Of a stretch of 64,000 bases of DNA, positions 13,596 through 26,811 are shown piece after piece. The first letter of the stretch is position 1, and each line of letters opens with the position of its first letter. The position numbers were made by a program, and so were the translations under genes. The stretch is from Kudoa neothunni (taxonomy: Eukaryota; Cnidaria): contig OZ199840.1 of the NCBI GenBank assembly GCA_964304625.1, positions 7,688,001-7,752,000 of the forward strand. The letters are read 5' to 3'. The notes beneath the pieces were generated by a model. It made no database searches and was not told the DNA's origin. It saw only the letters and a program-made list of their open reading frames with translations.

Positions 13596-16500
13596 ATGTC
13601 AAAGATTGATTTATTGGTTCGAGTTGATAGGGAAAAGTTCCAGAGATTGGTCAACAATATGGGAAAATATTCTCAACTAATGATGAAGGATCCTAGCGTA
13701 GTGTTTGAGAAAGTGGCTCAAATCAAATCAAACGGGCTGGAAAAATTTCAAGTAGTTTTCCTTCAGTCATCAGTTGCATACTGATGCTATTTATCGACAT
13801 AGGCAATAATAGACTTTGATCGAACTATATCCAGCTATTGCGATTTTCAAGGAAACTTGTGTCCAACTTCATATTGTAATCAATATCACCATTGTGAGGT
13901 TCGATGAATGAATCGTTAATTTTAGGTACGTTTATGGGATTCTGTCGTAAAAATAATGAGCTATCCATTATTGTAATCATTTTCCCAACATAATTTTTAA
14001 AACAGTAAAATCTCAATGTTTCGTAACCTTTGACCCAACAAATTTTAATGCTCAAGGTTTGTTGGGCCGTTTTCGATTTAATCGACACCGTGTGATATTT
14101 TTTACACGTATATTATTTGTAGATAATATTAATAGAAAATATATAATTTAATTCTTTCACTCTAATATAAATAAATATAGCTATGAAACGATTTTATTAT
14201 TGATATACCAAACAATTTATGCACAAGAGGTCGTTGAAGGTTAAAATGTAAAAAATATATTGCTCTTTCATAAATTTCTATACCGGATTAATATATGTTC
14301 AATTAATCTTATCTTTGTTGAAATAATGTAAAAAATAAGGAAAAAATATTTGTAGATACATTAATTTCATGTTTTTTACAAAGTCACCTTTGCGTTAGTA
14401 GAAATATGAGGTTTTTATACTTTTTATAGACAATGTTATAGATTAAAAAATATACTTCTTTTTTATACAATCGTATGATAGGTCAATACGTCTCCTGAGT
14501 CAAGTTAAAAATCTAGTTTCTTTTTTTTAAAAACCGACCACCTCAATATTATAAATTATAATATCAAGGTTTTTGACGTGAAATGTTCATAATCGATTCC
14601 ATAACATAAGTAACAATATGTTAATTTTACCAAGTTTTAAATCCTACATTATGTAAGCGAATCTTATAGTCATTAATATATTGACGAATTTTAATATTAT
14701 ATCTATCTATCTATCTACGACAATTTAATCATATTATTATATTTTTATTTTTGAACATTTGTTGATTCTACACCATAAAACTAACTGTATTTATTAAATA
14801 CTAATATTTATTTAAAAGATGAAATTTTCTGTCCCAGAGCACTTTAATGGGTACAAGGTTTTGAGCATTTCCTTAGTAGTACACGTGCGTGTCAAGTTTG
14901 ATGCAAGCACGAAAATAGCGATTTATATGTAACTAGCGCTAATGCCCAGATTTATTTGGTACTATGTGACGGAAAATTTTAACTCTGAGTTTTATTTTTA
15001 GAATGGAGAAATTATACCGAAGAATAAATTTAATTAGCACGTTATACCATGTAAATTTTCTTTTTCTATTCTAATTGATGCATTCTAAAGCTTGTCATTA
15101 TTTTTGCATTGTGATGATTTAGATAAACAAAATTATGCGCACACTTTCCATTCAAACATAAATAGAGGTATTGAGAGAAATTAATGATTTAGTTTTACAA
15201 ATTAATGACCATAATTTTATGAGCAATTTAACTACCGATTAAAGTTCATTTATTTATTAAACTAAATCATTAAGTAACTTGCATAGGACTTTCGGTTCTT
15301 TTCAAAATTTTGCGATAAAAATTAATCCTTCTAGTTATAAAATTTATTATTAGTCTACAAACGATAAAAAATAAAATCGACCCAAGATGCACCAGAAATA
15401 AAAATATTAGTTGTTTCTTTTTTTTCAATTTTATAAAGGATGTTAATTAATGAGGTTTTAATAATCTGTGAGTGGTAACTTACTTATCCATTATTTTAAC
15501 ATAATTTACAGATTTTTAAATAAATGAGACCTTTCTTTTTAACAAAAATACTTGCTGGTTCAAAAATATACAGATTTAATTATCAAAATTCGATTAAATC
15601 TAAAATGTAAAGAAGTTTTTGGTTCGAAAAATTACAGTAATGCTAAAATACTTAAATATCAACCGGTTTTCTCGAAGGAGTGCACCATTATAAAAATAAA
15701 CGTACTGTTTGAATGCCCTAAAAAATTTCATTGTATTGAATTATTCTTAGATTAATGAAAAATTTGTAAAAATATCGGTTAGATCGCATAGACCAATAAT
15801 TTCTTATTAACTTAAATGGCACGAGTTGAGAGTGGACTGTATTTTGTGCGAAAGTAATCATGGATACACATTCTTGAATTACGTAAAGAATGCTGTGTCG
15901 CATATTTTTATGCAGCTTTTATATCATAATGAATTAATGCGAGCCTAAAGAAAACAGTATATAGATTTGAATATTAACCTTAAGGTCCAGGGGCGGGGAA
16001 TAATTAGGCTACTTAGGACTTAAACATTGTTTAAAAAATTATCTCATCAAATATAGAAACTTATCGAATTAGTGATGCCAGCTGTTTTGCGAGAAAGTTT
16101 AGGAAACCCTTTAAAAAATGAGTAAAAACCTATCGAAAGACGAATATAGTTTTAATCTCAATCGATATATTTGATAAAAAGAAATTTTCATTTAAGAATG
16201 TATCATAAAAATTCAATTATTTGAAAACTCTACACACATCTTACTTCGCTTTTAGAATGCTTATAGAACTACCAAATTATTCCTTGATGGCTGCAACATA
16301 TAATCTCAAATTATGTGTTTTATTTAAAATGATCATAATCTCTTTCACTAAACTACATCCATAAGGTTTCAAAAATGAAAATACATCCTAAATAATTTAG
16401 TTATGCTTATAATTTTAGGGGGAATGCTACTACATCTCTTGTAAATATGGCTCTAGTAGCATTATCTGTCTCAAAAATACTCCAAACAGGCATGTGTAAC

Positions 16501-19500
16501 ATTACTAAAAAATTATAAATCATAATTTGCAGATTCTCTTTGTATACATTGATTAAAAGTTCATTCCATTTGACTATTACTCTGAAGTAAACAAACATCT
16601 ATATTATTCAGGTACTTTTAATCTGGTGATTGATGTAAACAACCAGAAAATTACTTACTTCTGATAACGATATTGATTATATTTATACTTCTAATTAAAT
16701 GAACGATTTTTATTAATTGTATCATTTATTCAAATGCAAACTAAAAACTGTATTTAAAAAAGTCGCACAATGGCGCGTGTGTATTACTGAAAACACATAC
16801 ACACTGACAGACACAAGAACTTTTTATATATATTAGCGTGAACCCCCCAGCGTTGCTTGGGGAGGATTTCACGTAGATACGTTTCTTAATAATGTTCAAA
16901 GAATATATTAAAGTTTCAAATTAACCCATAGATGCAAAATAACTAAAAATTTTAAGCATCATACATTAACGATTTGGATTGACGAAATTTAAATTATGAT
17001 CATTTCTGTGAAGGAACGTATTAATCCCGGCGTTCATTTAAACATTTCATGGCCCGGCACCAACGTTAAATAATTTATTGTCAGTGTCGTATTTTTTTGC
17101 ATTCCCGAATTATTCAAATTCCCTAGAGTGCTATTTAAAATGTTATTTTTGGTCCGGCTCAGAAAGTTTGTGCATCACTATTTACGGGAGATAAATAAAT
17201 AGAAAAAGACGTGGAGATAGAAGAAAATAGACGAAAATTAATTTTGAATGCTCAAATTAATAACTCTTGGTCCGGCAAGAGCATAACGCATTTTTTCCTA
17301 TAAACAGCCATAAATTGCGTCTACTTCAACGAAAACAATTATAATAATTGGGTGAAATAAAAGTACAACCATCGGCATTGAATTTAATCATGGAAAGTTA
17401 TACTTAACGGACGATTTCGATGAAATCTACGGACGCAGTATTTCCATTATAATGCCTCAATCAATGTAATTTTAACATTCTCCACCAATTTATTTTTCAT
17501 GAAACATATATAGATTTTTTATCATATCTAAAACCATTAATAGAACCTTCAAAATGTGTTTATTAAGTCAAATACGTTAAAAATCCACAAATAAGGAGTG
17601 CATTTGCAAACGCCAACTTTATGCATAAGGATAGATGTTATGGCTTAATTTAAATTTGATAAAGCATATAAGGAGGTAAGTTAACTTCAACCAACCTTCA
17701 CCATGACATAAGCAGGTGTTAATCCCATAAACAAACGTTGAATCGACAAAATCACCATTTTCTAAGCGCTTTTGGGAACATTAGTTAGTGTGGAAACGAT
17801 TAAAAATTTTGTTGAAACATTGTAATTTTTATAAAATTGTATAAAAGTCTCTCTATAAGGAAAAAATGTTGACGCACGTATGTACTTGGTGACCTACATA
17901 CACACATACGGGCAACTTAGCTCTATGTATGTATGTATGTATGTATGTATGTATGCATATATATATATATATATATATAGTAGGTAAATTGTTACTGAAA
18001 TATCGTATAATATATATTTTTGCCAGCTTGCGATTTTTGAGCTGAAATGATTAAGGAGGATAGCAAACAAAATTTATATTTTATTTTTCAAATTAAAAGT
18101 CTAGATTGTTTAGAAAAACGCTCTCCCTATTGAAAAATTTACTACAGCCTATGAAGTATGGAAACCCAAAAATTGCGTTCATTTTTCAAGGACGCTGTCA
18201 TTTTTAACTACTTGTGCTAAATTACATCTATTTCCTGTATATTTAAAAGTTAGCCAATATCAATTAACGAGTATATGTATGTAATAAAATAATTTAAATT
18301 TAATGCTTGTTTTTATATTCTGTTATTAATAAATTAATGCCAATACTTTAATTTGTTAAGAAAATTATTTTTTTGTATTTTTTGAGAAATAAAAATAATA
18401 TTGATAGCAATCGATCGTAATCACGATGAAAAATAAATTAAACCTAGTTAACTGGATTAGGAAATAACGCTTGATTTCATTATAATACGCAATATTTTAT
18501 TTTAATTTTCTCGTTTTCTATAAGGTGAAATTCTATCATTTCATCAATAATATATCACTGGCTGGAAAATAGATACATTGAATTAAAAATGACGAAACAG
18601 AGATTTTTCTGGGTCTAATATCAAAATATTGATGCCAGTTGTGTAGGATAATGAACTACGAAGAATATATTCTCCTATCGAATTTAATTAGTAATTATTA
18701 TGATTGATAAAAAATATTGGAATTACATATGCTGTATACGACAAGCTGACTTTATGTGATTGTGCATATAGTTCTATATCTGAACAAGAAAAAGTTCCAT
18801 TAATGCTAGAATGGTGGAAAGCATCAAACGACGCTATCTTAGAAGTGAAAGAATCAAAAGAATCGGTATCATACGCCATCGATCAAAGTGGAATTTTTTT
18901 ACGTGAAGGATTTGATCAAATATTGGCATGGCTGGATTTTCGAAATATTCCAGTTTGTATTGCATCAGGTGGCCTAGGAGGTCCATTGAATTATATTATT
19001 TTTGTAAACACATCATAATCAAGAAGAAACTAACAATATAATCACAGTTTAATTATTGCTGATGATGTGTTGTCAACAAAAATTAATCATTGTTCTGTTA
19101 ATGGTACGAATATGAATTTATAGATGTAGTGAAAGGCACCATCGAAAAATACTGTGGCGTTCTCAAAAACATAAGTTATGCCTCAAATTTTTTTCTGTAT
19201 GACGATAACGATGTGATTAAATACGATATTGACTAATGATAAGTTATTTTTAAGATTATTGTGAAATTTACTCAACCAATGATTCATTCGAACAATAAGA
19301 ACATCATTGATCAATGTGATGTCTGTTTCGATAGAGTATGTTTTGACAGGTTTAATATGGGATGTATTGAAAATTATAGAAACGCACAAATATTCTTCTT
19401 ATTGGAGATGCGATTGGAGATTGTCGTATGGCGGATAACTTTCCTGTTGATAATGTGTTAAAGATTGGTTTTCTAAATTGTGATGTATATCTACTTTCGT

Positions 19501-19638
19501 GAATAATATTTAATATATAATTGTTGTTAGGAGAAAAATAACATGGAAAACTATTTGAATAATTTTGATGTTGTGATAAAATCAGGGAAATCCTCCAAGC
19601 CCATTTTTCCGATTATTTCATTTTTATTAGACATTTAA
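13596..19638 (+). CDS. NT5C3: Cytosolic 5'-nucleotidase III (pyrimidine), tandem copy 1
   Basis: The family (UMPH-1, HAD superfamily) dephosphorylates UMP and CMP, and in the B type also 7-methyl-GMP, in the cytosol. Nine exons: 13596-13751, 13803-13875, 13926-13972, 18647-18690, 18772-18980, 19124-19212, 19255-19335, 19380-19484, 19531-19638. They sum to 912 nt, giving 303 residues, the usual family length. HAD motif I is AIIDFDRTISSY (nucleophile and acid/base Asp of DFDxT). Substrate region: EKVPLMLEWWKASNDAI. Motif II: VCIASGGLGD, where human has FIFSAGIGD. Then QPMIHSNNKNI (human ELIHVFNKHD) and motif IV ILLIGDAIGDCRMADNFP. All splice sites are GT..AG. Introns are 42-143 nt except intron 3 (13973-18646), which is 4.67 kb. 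All phases close and no stop interrupts the spliced frame, so the gene looks functional. The start ATG is aligned by position with that of copy 2. Confidence 0.9.
14700..14717. repeat. TATC microsatellite
   Basis: Four to five TATC units in the long first-copy nucleotidase intron. Short and unremarkable apart from its position. Confidence 0.85.
17924..17979. repeat. Composite microsatellite (ATGT)n-(AT)n
   Basis: About eight ATGT units run directly into about eleven AT units. It lies inside the long intron of the first nucleotidase gene. It is the clearest simple repeat in the window and a likely length polymorphism. Confidence 0.95.
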
Positions 19639-22345
19639 TGGTATAAATGATTTTAAGAGAATATCTTTTATGAAATGGTTTATTTGAATAAAATAGCTCT
19701 TAATTGTGTGTAAATTGAACGAATGCTTAGATAATACATAACAGACGCCGATAATTTATTGCTTTGGGCATTGATCGGGGGTACCTCCAATCAGCTGGAC
19801 ACACATTATTTCAATTAATAGAAACTGTTTCGATAAAATAAGTAGGATATTAAAATCTCGGAAGATAATCAAATTATATACAATTTCTTATATATATTAA
19901 TGTTAAATTAAATGAAGATTCTTGGGGTTAAAAAAATATAAATGCGCTATTAAATTTTTATTTTTGGAGCAACTTTTGAATAATATATTTAATCATTCAC
20001 AGCGGTTTAATAATAAGTACCATTCAAGAATAGTACCAGATTTTCGACCATATAAAACCATTTCTATTATTTAATTATCAACTCACAAAATATTCGATTT
20101 TTTCGCTAACAAAAAAACATTCTTTCTAATCATTTTATTCTAGTTCAAAAAAATATGTACCTTAAAATAAATAACAAATTTATGACAAAGAATGATGGTG
20201 CAACTTATTCTGAAGATAAAAACTAAAGTTTTTTACTTGCAAGCTCCAGAACAGTTTAATTGGACTTAAGAAGTGATTAGACATTTTGTATCGCTGTCGA
20301 TGTGCGGCACGTTTAAATCAAATTTATTTTTCATATTTGTTTACACTATTATTTATATTATAAAATAATGAAAAGATAAAAACTTAGAATGTCAGAAAAA
20401 TTTTAATAATTTAAAATGATCATCATTTGAATATAATCTGTGATTTTATCAATAATTTCTCTTGGTTTAATATCAATATTTGATCTATTCTTTTTATTAT
20501 TATTTTCTAGTTTCAGCTAAAGAACCGCATCATATTTTATTAAATAACATTAATGGTTATAAAATTTTGGAATAATGTTTTTTTCTTCATAATGCATTTT
20601 TAGTTTATGTATAAAATATTTAGTAAAAAATTTGTTAAAATACCAAGGTTCTGGAGGAATGTAAAATCGAATTCATTGTTAAATAATGAAAAGTTTGCAT
20701 AATTATTACCCTCTAAAAAATTTTAGGGCACGTTAACTTCCAGTTCTTATCAAACACTTTAAAAATTACTATAAATAGATTTTCAGATAATCAGTTATTT
20801 CCGTCGGGTAAATTTACAGGAAATCCACGACCACTACGTGTATTAATCCTTTTAATATTATTCGTTAAACGCAGACACACATTCGCAAAAGCCTTAATGG
20901 TTCAAATGCGCTAATTTGAATATTTATCTTGTTGATAAATGCAATATTTTTTTTAATTTACAGTGTAAATAGTTTATTATAAAAATTATTAAATATTTAT
21001 TTCTAAATGTAAAAAAGAATCATACTGTAATTAGATTTAAAATGATCTGAATTCATACAAATTTCATTACATATTTTTTAAGTAAACTATAAAATAGTTG
21101 CAAATTTAACGTTAATTAGTGTCAGAATGAAATTATTTACGTTTATACATGTTTAGTTAAAATAAATTTTCATTAAAAAAATTATATAAACTAAAACTTT
21201 ACATTCTATATTTGAAGACATCTTTATTTTCTACATTCAATTTTAGATTTACAATTAAAGTACAAAATCCAACATTTCGCACAGGCGCGAGTATTTACTC
21301 GAATATTTTGAACGAAAATATCAATATATTTAATTAATTTATAAATTATGTATATTTTTATCTAATAATGATCTGCGTAATTTTGATATTATTATTATTA
21401 CAAAATACAAGGTAAAAGTAACTTTAATTTATTACCACTTGGATTTATTTTATTCACATACGTTTTCTCGTTAAAATAGACTCCCTATTTTTATGTGAAT
21501 TTACTAAAAATATTCCCTAGTCAAGAAATAAATCAGTTTTATAATTTCTTTTTTGCGAAGTTGTGCCCATAATTGTAAGGGGGTGCCGGAACTAAAATGA
21601 ATTAGGAAATACCAAACTACTATATTTATATTGTACCTCAATTATTAAATAATTTTATTAAATTAATCATGACTTTAACATTTTTGGTGGTAATATCATG
21701 AAGCCATCTTTATGCTAATATTATAAATTAATCCATATATCGATACGGTTTAATCTCGGTTAAATTCCAAGAGCTCAAGGAGTTTCTTCAAGGGTTATAA
21801 ACAATAATGCGTTGTTGAATTTTTTTCCGGTTTCCGTCTGCACTTTCACCAGGCGAGAAATAAAGATTCTAATAGCCTACTTAATTGATAAGATATTTGT
21901 AACTGATATAGCATTTAAAACACTTAGTGTTGATGCAAATGACTTTAAACCTCTTTATTGAAAGGATTATCTAGTACAGTCTAAGATTTTATAAATATCG
22001 ATTTTTTGAATTGATAGGTTTTCTCAGCAAAGACTAAAATCAGGAAACGTATCATAAACGATGTAGTAAAAGACTGCTTCTGTAAAATACAGCCCATTTC
22101 ATCCTATGAGACATTAACCATACCCTCATCTTTCCAAGGTTCTAATCCAGTGATGACGACTTCTTAATGTACTATGTAATATATTGGATAGTTGCTGTGG
22201 ACTTATTACTTTGGCCAAAGTGTCTATTATTAAAACACTAAAATTTTTATTTCAAGGAATATGAAGTTAGTAGAGCGAAATAAAATTAAACACATAAGAT
22301 CTAATGCGATTAACTCGCATGCGAGTGATTCGCTTTGTATTGGTA
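19639..22345. other. Spacer between the tandem nucleotidase genes
   Basis: This spacer is about 2.7 kb of AT-rich DNA with no exon-like or transposase-like sequence that I can identify. I see no clear third copy or nucleotidase fragment in it. Confidence 0.5.
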
Positions 22346-23798
22346 ATGGCAGTGGCTGATCTGATGGTTCGATTGCATGGAGACAAATTCCACACATTAT
22401 TCAACAGTATGGAAGAATGCCCACAAATAAGGATGAATGATCCAAAGTTAGTTTTTGAGAAAGTGGGCCGAATAAAATTAGGAGGACTGAGAAGAATTCA
22501 AGTAATTTTCTATGCGATTAGTAGTTTTACGTTGATGATTTCCCCCAAAATAGGCGATAATAGATTTCGACAGAACTATATCCAGTTATTGCGACCTTAA
22601 GGGAAATCACTGCCCAACGTCATATCGTAACTCATGGCACCCATAATTTTGTTAAGGATAAATTAACTGTTTATTTTAGGTACGTTTATGGGATTTTGTC
22701 GTAAAAGTGATGAACTATCCAAAATTGTAATAACTTTTCCAACTTCATTTATTTAAGTTTCAACTTGTATAATGCATATTGCATTTTTCTATGTAGGAAA
22801 AAGATCTAAGCGAAATCTACACTCCTATTGAATATGATCAGTAATTATTGATTCATTTAGCGAAACATTCGATACTATATGTTGTGATCTACTATTCAAC
22901 TTTTTCGTAAAAATTTAACGTTTAGTTCGATCCCGGAAGAAAAAAAGATTCCTTTGATGTTAGAGTGGTGGAAAGCCACAAACGATGCTATTATAGAGGT
23001 GAAGGAATCAAAAGAATCGATTTCATTTTCGATTGATAAAAGCGGCATATATTTACGTGAAGGATTTGATCAAATATTGACATGGTTGAATATTCAGAAT
23101 GTTCCCGTTTGTATCGCATCTGGTGGCTTAGGAGGTCTATTAGCTTATATTACTTCCAACAGACACATAACAATCAAAAATAAACAAATAAAACAGCCAC
23201 AATTTATTAATTTTGATGTGTTGTCGTTAAAATGAATCATTATTGTATGAAATTTGGTGTTATGAATTTATAGATGTGGTAAAAGGCACCATTGAAAAAT
23301 ATTGTGGCGTCCTACAAAACTTAAGTTATGCGTCGAATTTTTTTCTATATGATGAAAACGATGTAATCAAATATGACATTGACCAATGATAAGCGAATTA
23401 TTGAAGATTATTGTGGAATTTTCTCAACCAATGATTCATTCCAATAACAAGCACATCATCGATCAATGCGATGTCTACTTTGATAAGGTACGTTTTAACA
23501 GATTTGATATGGAATGCATTCAAATTTACAGATACGAACCAATATTCTTCTTATTGGAGACTCTATTGGAGATTGTCGTATGGCGGACAACTTTCCTGTT
23601 GATAATGTTCTAAAGATTGGTTTTCTAAATTGTGATGTAATTCTTTTTTCCGCTGAATAGAAGATGAGGGAAAATAACTTTTAGGAGGAAAATAACTTTG
23701 AAAATTATTTGAATCACTTTGATATTGTGATAAAATCAGGACACTCCTCAAGGGATATTTTTCCACTTCTTTCATTCTTATTAGATGTTCAGTTGTAA
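22346..23798 (+). CDS. NT5C3: Cytosolic 5'-nucleotidase III (pyrimidine), tandem copy 2
   Basis: This is a paralogue of the gene at 13596-19638 with the same nine-exon plan. Exons: 22346-22501, 22554-22626, 22680-22726, 22797-22840, 22926-23134, 23274-23362, 23407-23487, 23532-23636, 23685-23798. The first eight are identical in length to those of copy 1 (156, 73, 47, 44, 209, 89, 81, 105 nt). Only the last differs, 114 against 108. The product is 305 residues. Motif I is AIIDFDRTISSY, motif II VCIASGGLGD, motif IV ILLIGDSIGDCRMADNF. Splice donors and acceptors are all GT..AG and the frame is open throughout. Divergence is greatest in the N-terminal exon (MAVADLMVRLHGDKFHTLFN against MSKIDLLVRVDREKFQRLVN) and mild in the catalytic core. 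Both copies therefore seem to be under constraint. Which human type (A or B) they match cannot be told by eye. Confidence 0.9.
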
Positions 23799-24002
23799 AA
23801 TCGGATTCAAAAAGGTGGTTTTCTTTTCCACTCTAATTTTATAGACCAGCTCCTAGTTTAGTTAACTAGTTTAGTTAAGGGGCGGAGAAGATGCTATAAT
23901 AGTGATAATTTGTTGTACGACGGTGGCCAAATTGCTGCCCTTGAGCGCTTGGAAGTTATTGGCTGAGCTAATAAATTTATTGGGTTTAGTTGATGGAATT
24001 AG

Positions 24003-26151
24003 CCCTCTAACGATCCAAAAGTCGATACCCCCACTAAGGTTTTTGGGGTGTAATTAACCCCACATTTTTATTTGTGGATTATATGCAAAAAATTACAAAA
24101 ATATTATTTGTAAACTATAACGAAAATCTATTGGGGGGAACCCCTATAAATACATAACGATATATGCGCTTTAATCCCATTCTAATCCGATTTATTAAAC
24201 TTATACGCACCATTCGTATATAATCGTTAGTTGAGATATAACATTAATTTGTTGTCCTAAGAGAATTAGCCAACTTTGCATGAATCGCATGAGAAAAAAA
24301 TATATTTAATGATAATACACGTTATTTTTCACATTTAAAACAAGTGTTAGATGAATGATGCGAGCAGTAATATTTGAAACAAGATTTGCACCATTGCGAC
24401 GTTTTACGATCTTTTTTTCTTTCGCAATATTCACATCTATATTGTTTCAAACTGCTGGTAGGGGCTTTCTTCGGGAAACGATCACCTTTTGGTACATTCT
24501 TTATGATTTTGGTTGGCATATTTCCAGAGAGAAGAGGATCGTAAAGACATTGAGCAATTTCTTTCAGAAATGCGCGCCTGTTCTTCTTTGAATTATTGAA
24601 AATATCTTTATATAACGCAAACGCATTAACTAAGGACAGGTCAACCATATTAAAAACACTATCATAGGTCATCTCCTCGTAAACCTGCGAACTGAAACAG
24701 ATGCAAGCATTCTATCAATGTTATCAACGCCGCCTTTAGTTTGGTTGTAATTCAATATTACGTTGGGTTTGAATTTAAGCTTTTCATCCGATACAGAGTC
24801 GTCCGTAGTGCCACCTGTCAAAAGAATGACAGCCTTCGATTTTTTACATACATATGACACCATCATGCAATTTTTGTAAAATACAAAGTGGCTACTATAA
24901 ATATGCTTTCTCGGAGAAGGAAGTAGACAGCTTGGGATTTCCTTTTTATTTTTTCTCAGCGTTCCCAAGGAAGTAAGATTTTTATCCATCAATTTTTCGA
25001 CGAGCGAAAATGATGAAAAAAAATTGTCAGCCACCACGTTTCGGCCAGAATAAAAAAGAGGTATTGACAAAGAGAGAACTGTGCTTTCACCAAGGTTACA
25101 TTGTCTCGTATTGTCGGAATTGTTCTTCCCCAAATAGATACTGATATTCAAGACATAGTTCGAGATCGGATCTGCCAATATGAAAAATTTCAAGCCATAT
25201 TTTGCCGGTTTCATTGGCATATATTGTTTGAACGAACATCTTCCCCGAAATGACACTAGTTGTTCATCTATCGTTACATCTTGGTTGGGAGCAAAGCACC
25301 TGTGCAATATAGTTACCCACTTATCCCATATCTCACGTATGGGGCAAAATTTGTCCGTTTCTTTCCGCTGAATCCTTGTTTCAAAATCATCAAAATGGAT
25401 TGATCGATTAATCTGTTTGAAACGACGAAGTTAAAAAAGCCTCCTGTATATTTCTTTGCCTTCCTTGACACTGAAAAGTTCACATAAAGGCTCTTGCCGA
25501 TCCTTATGCGTTCCCATCAGTATAAGGAGACCCAAGTAACCTTTAAATTCAACAATGTCTACGTCAAACCATTCTTCTTTGAAATGTTTTGTGCCAAACG
25601 CGTTGGTGTATTTCATTATTGTTGAGCATATTTCATCATTGAAAAATAGCAAAAAACAGTCGACAATTGTTTTTATTCTTAAAAATGCATATGAGGTAGG
25701 ACCAGGAGCAGATTCCATAATGTTTGCGGCAATGGTTTTTGTCGCAGGTGGCTTTTTATCGCTCCATGAGATACCGCTTTTACTTATTAAAGTATTAGTA
25801 TGGACTATATCCTCTCCAATACTCTCTTCACTGATTTCAAAATCTTCGATAATAAAATCGTCATATTCGCTACCATATGAACCACATTCATCACTGAAGT
25901 CGCTGAAATCACTCATGATAAATGCTCAACAACCCGTTCGTGCACTCAACAAACTTCAATTTCAATCATGATTTTTGTAGTCACCTACCCGTTTAAAACA
26001 ACCGAAACTTTTAATTTTCATATTTTATCCTATATTATAGGTGTTTTTATAGGAATAACGTGAATTATCAGTTGGCCAGTTATTTTCAAAGAGAGATATG
26101 CTTATTTTAAAGTCGCTTTGGGGTGTAATACACCCCAAAAACCTTAGAGGG
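24003..26151 (-). mobile_element. piggyBac DNA transposon, nearly whole
   Basis: The left end is CCCTCTAACGATCC and the right end TTAGAGGG. The right flank is the TTAA target; the left flank is TTAG, one change from TTAA. Subterminal palindromic GGGGTGTAAT..CCCC boxes lie at both ends. The transposase reads on the minus strand from 25916. An acidic serine-rich N-terminus (SDFSDFSDECGS) is followed by NRSIHFDDFETR and the catalytic region DVTIDEQLVSFRGRC (first Asp), NVVADNFFSSF (second Asp) and NQTKGGVDNIDRM (third Asp). The C-terminus is a cysteine/histidine-rich finger (CEYCERKKD, WCKSCFKYYCSHH). Two breaks are visible: an in-frame TAA at about 25431 and a one-base frame change near 24670, where RRFTRR should run on into PMTYDSVFNMVDLSL. 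The element is thus recently active but inactive as read. Confidence 0.92.
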
Positions 26152-26811
26152 TTAATTGAGAAAAATGACCAACTTTGTGATTATGTATTTGAAAAAAATT
26201 AATTATTTGATTGTGATAAAAATAAACATTAATAGCTGATAACGACCGTTCAGTTATTTTACTAGGGAATTAAGTCATGAAGATAAACACATTAAATGTT
26301 CTCTTGGACACATGTGAGTTAGCTATCAACTAGCAATGCTTTAAAGAGGTTGATGAATATTTTGGGTTAGAATAATTGATTGTTTGGAAGAAAGAACCAT
26401 TTCAACACTCATTAATGAGATAATGGATTATTTAATGACATAATGTTCCTTACTGATGTAATAAATGTTGGGTAAAGACTTATCAACATTACGGAAGAAA
26501 ATTAACACGACTTCAGATCTCATTCAGGCTTTTTTCAGAGTTTGAAAATTAAAGTTCGCCAAAGAGACATTATCACAAAAATTCATGCATATTCCATGGA
26601 TTACGAGATGAACGAATAAATTCATATATTGTGCAGTATTTGATGAAAAAGAGTTGAAAGAAAATAAAATTACCAAAATTTTCTGCACCTTCACTACTAT
26701 GTTTGATTACCTGAATATGCTGAAACACGCTTGAGACTATTAAATTCAGTCATGATCGATAAGGTCGGCGAGTGATGTTCAATTTTTGAAAAATTGATTA
26801 CGACGGATAGA
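26152..26811. other. Unassigned stretch with short open segments
   Basis: Short plus-strand segments look weakly protein-like in composition, for example INTLNVLLDTCELAIN near 26285 and CTFTTMFDYLNMLKHA near 26685. Frame changes and stops separate them, and I recognise no family. It could be a decayed gene or transposon interior, or chance. Confidence 0.2.

Larger units (their letters stand above)
13973..18646 (+). other. Expanded intron 3 of NT5C3 copy 1 (4.67 kb)
   Basis: This intron begins GTAATCAT and ends GTGTAG. The equivalent intron in copy 2 is 70 nt. The insert is AT-rich, with a TATC run at 14700-14717 and a composite ATGT/AT microsatellite at 17924-17979. A short imperfect hairpin lies at about 16848-16885 (CGTGAACCCCCC pairing loosely with GGGGAGGATTTCACG), and there are GC-richer patches at 17030-17300. 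I recognise no transposase and no matched terminal repeats, so the cause of the expansion is unknown. The minus-strand open frame at 13825-14088 is a shadow of exons 2-3. Confidence 0.7.

Noticed and set aside
13825-14088. Minus-strand 87-codon open frame
   Set aside because: It is antisense to NT5C3 exons 2-3, whose phases and motifs are independently supported by the second copy.
19213-19254. Apparent in-frame stops in the nucleotidase genes (also 23363-23406)
   Set aside because: In both copies these stops lie in a short GT..AG intron. Removing it restores the DEND-II.EF.QPMIH alignment.
22627-22679. Stop codon after CPTSYRNSWHP in nucleotidase copy 2
   Set aside because: A donor at the same position as in copy 1 (GTAAC/GTAAT) removes it, and exon 2 has the same 73-nt length in both copies.
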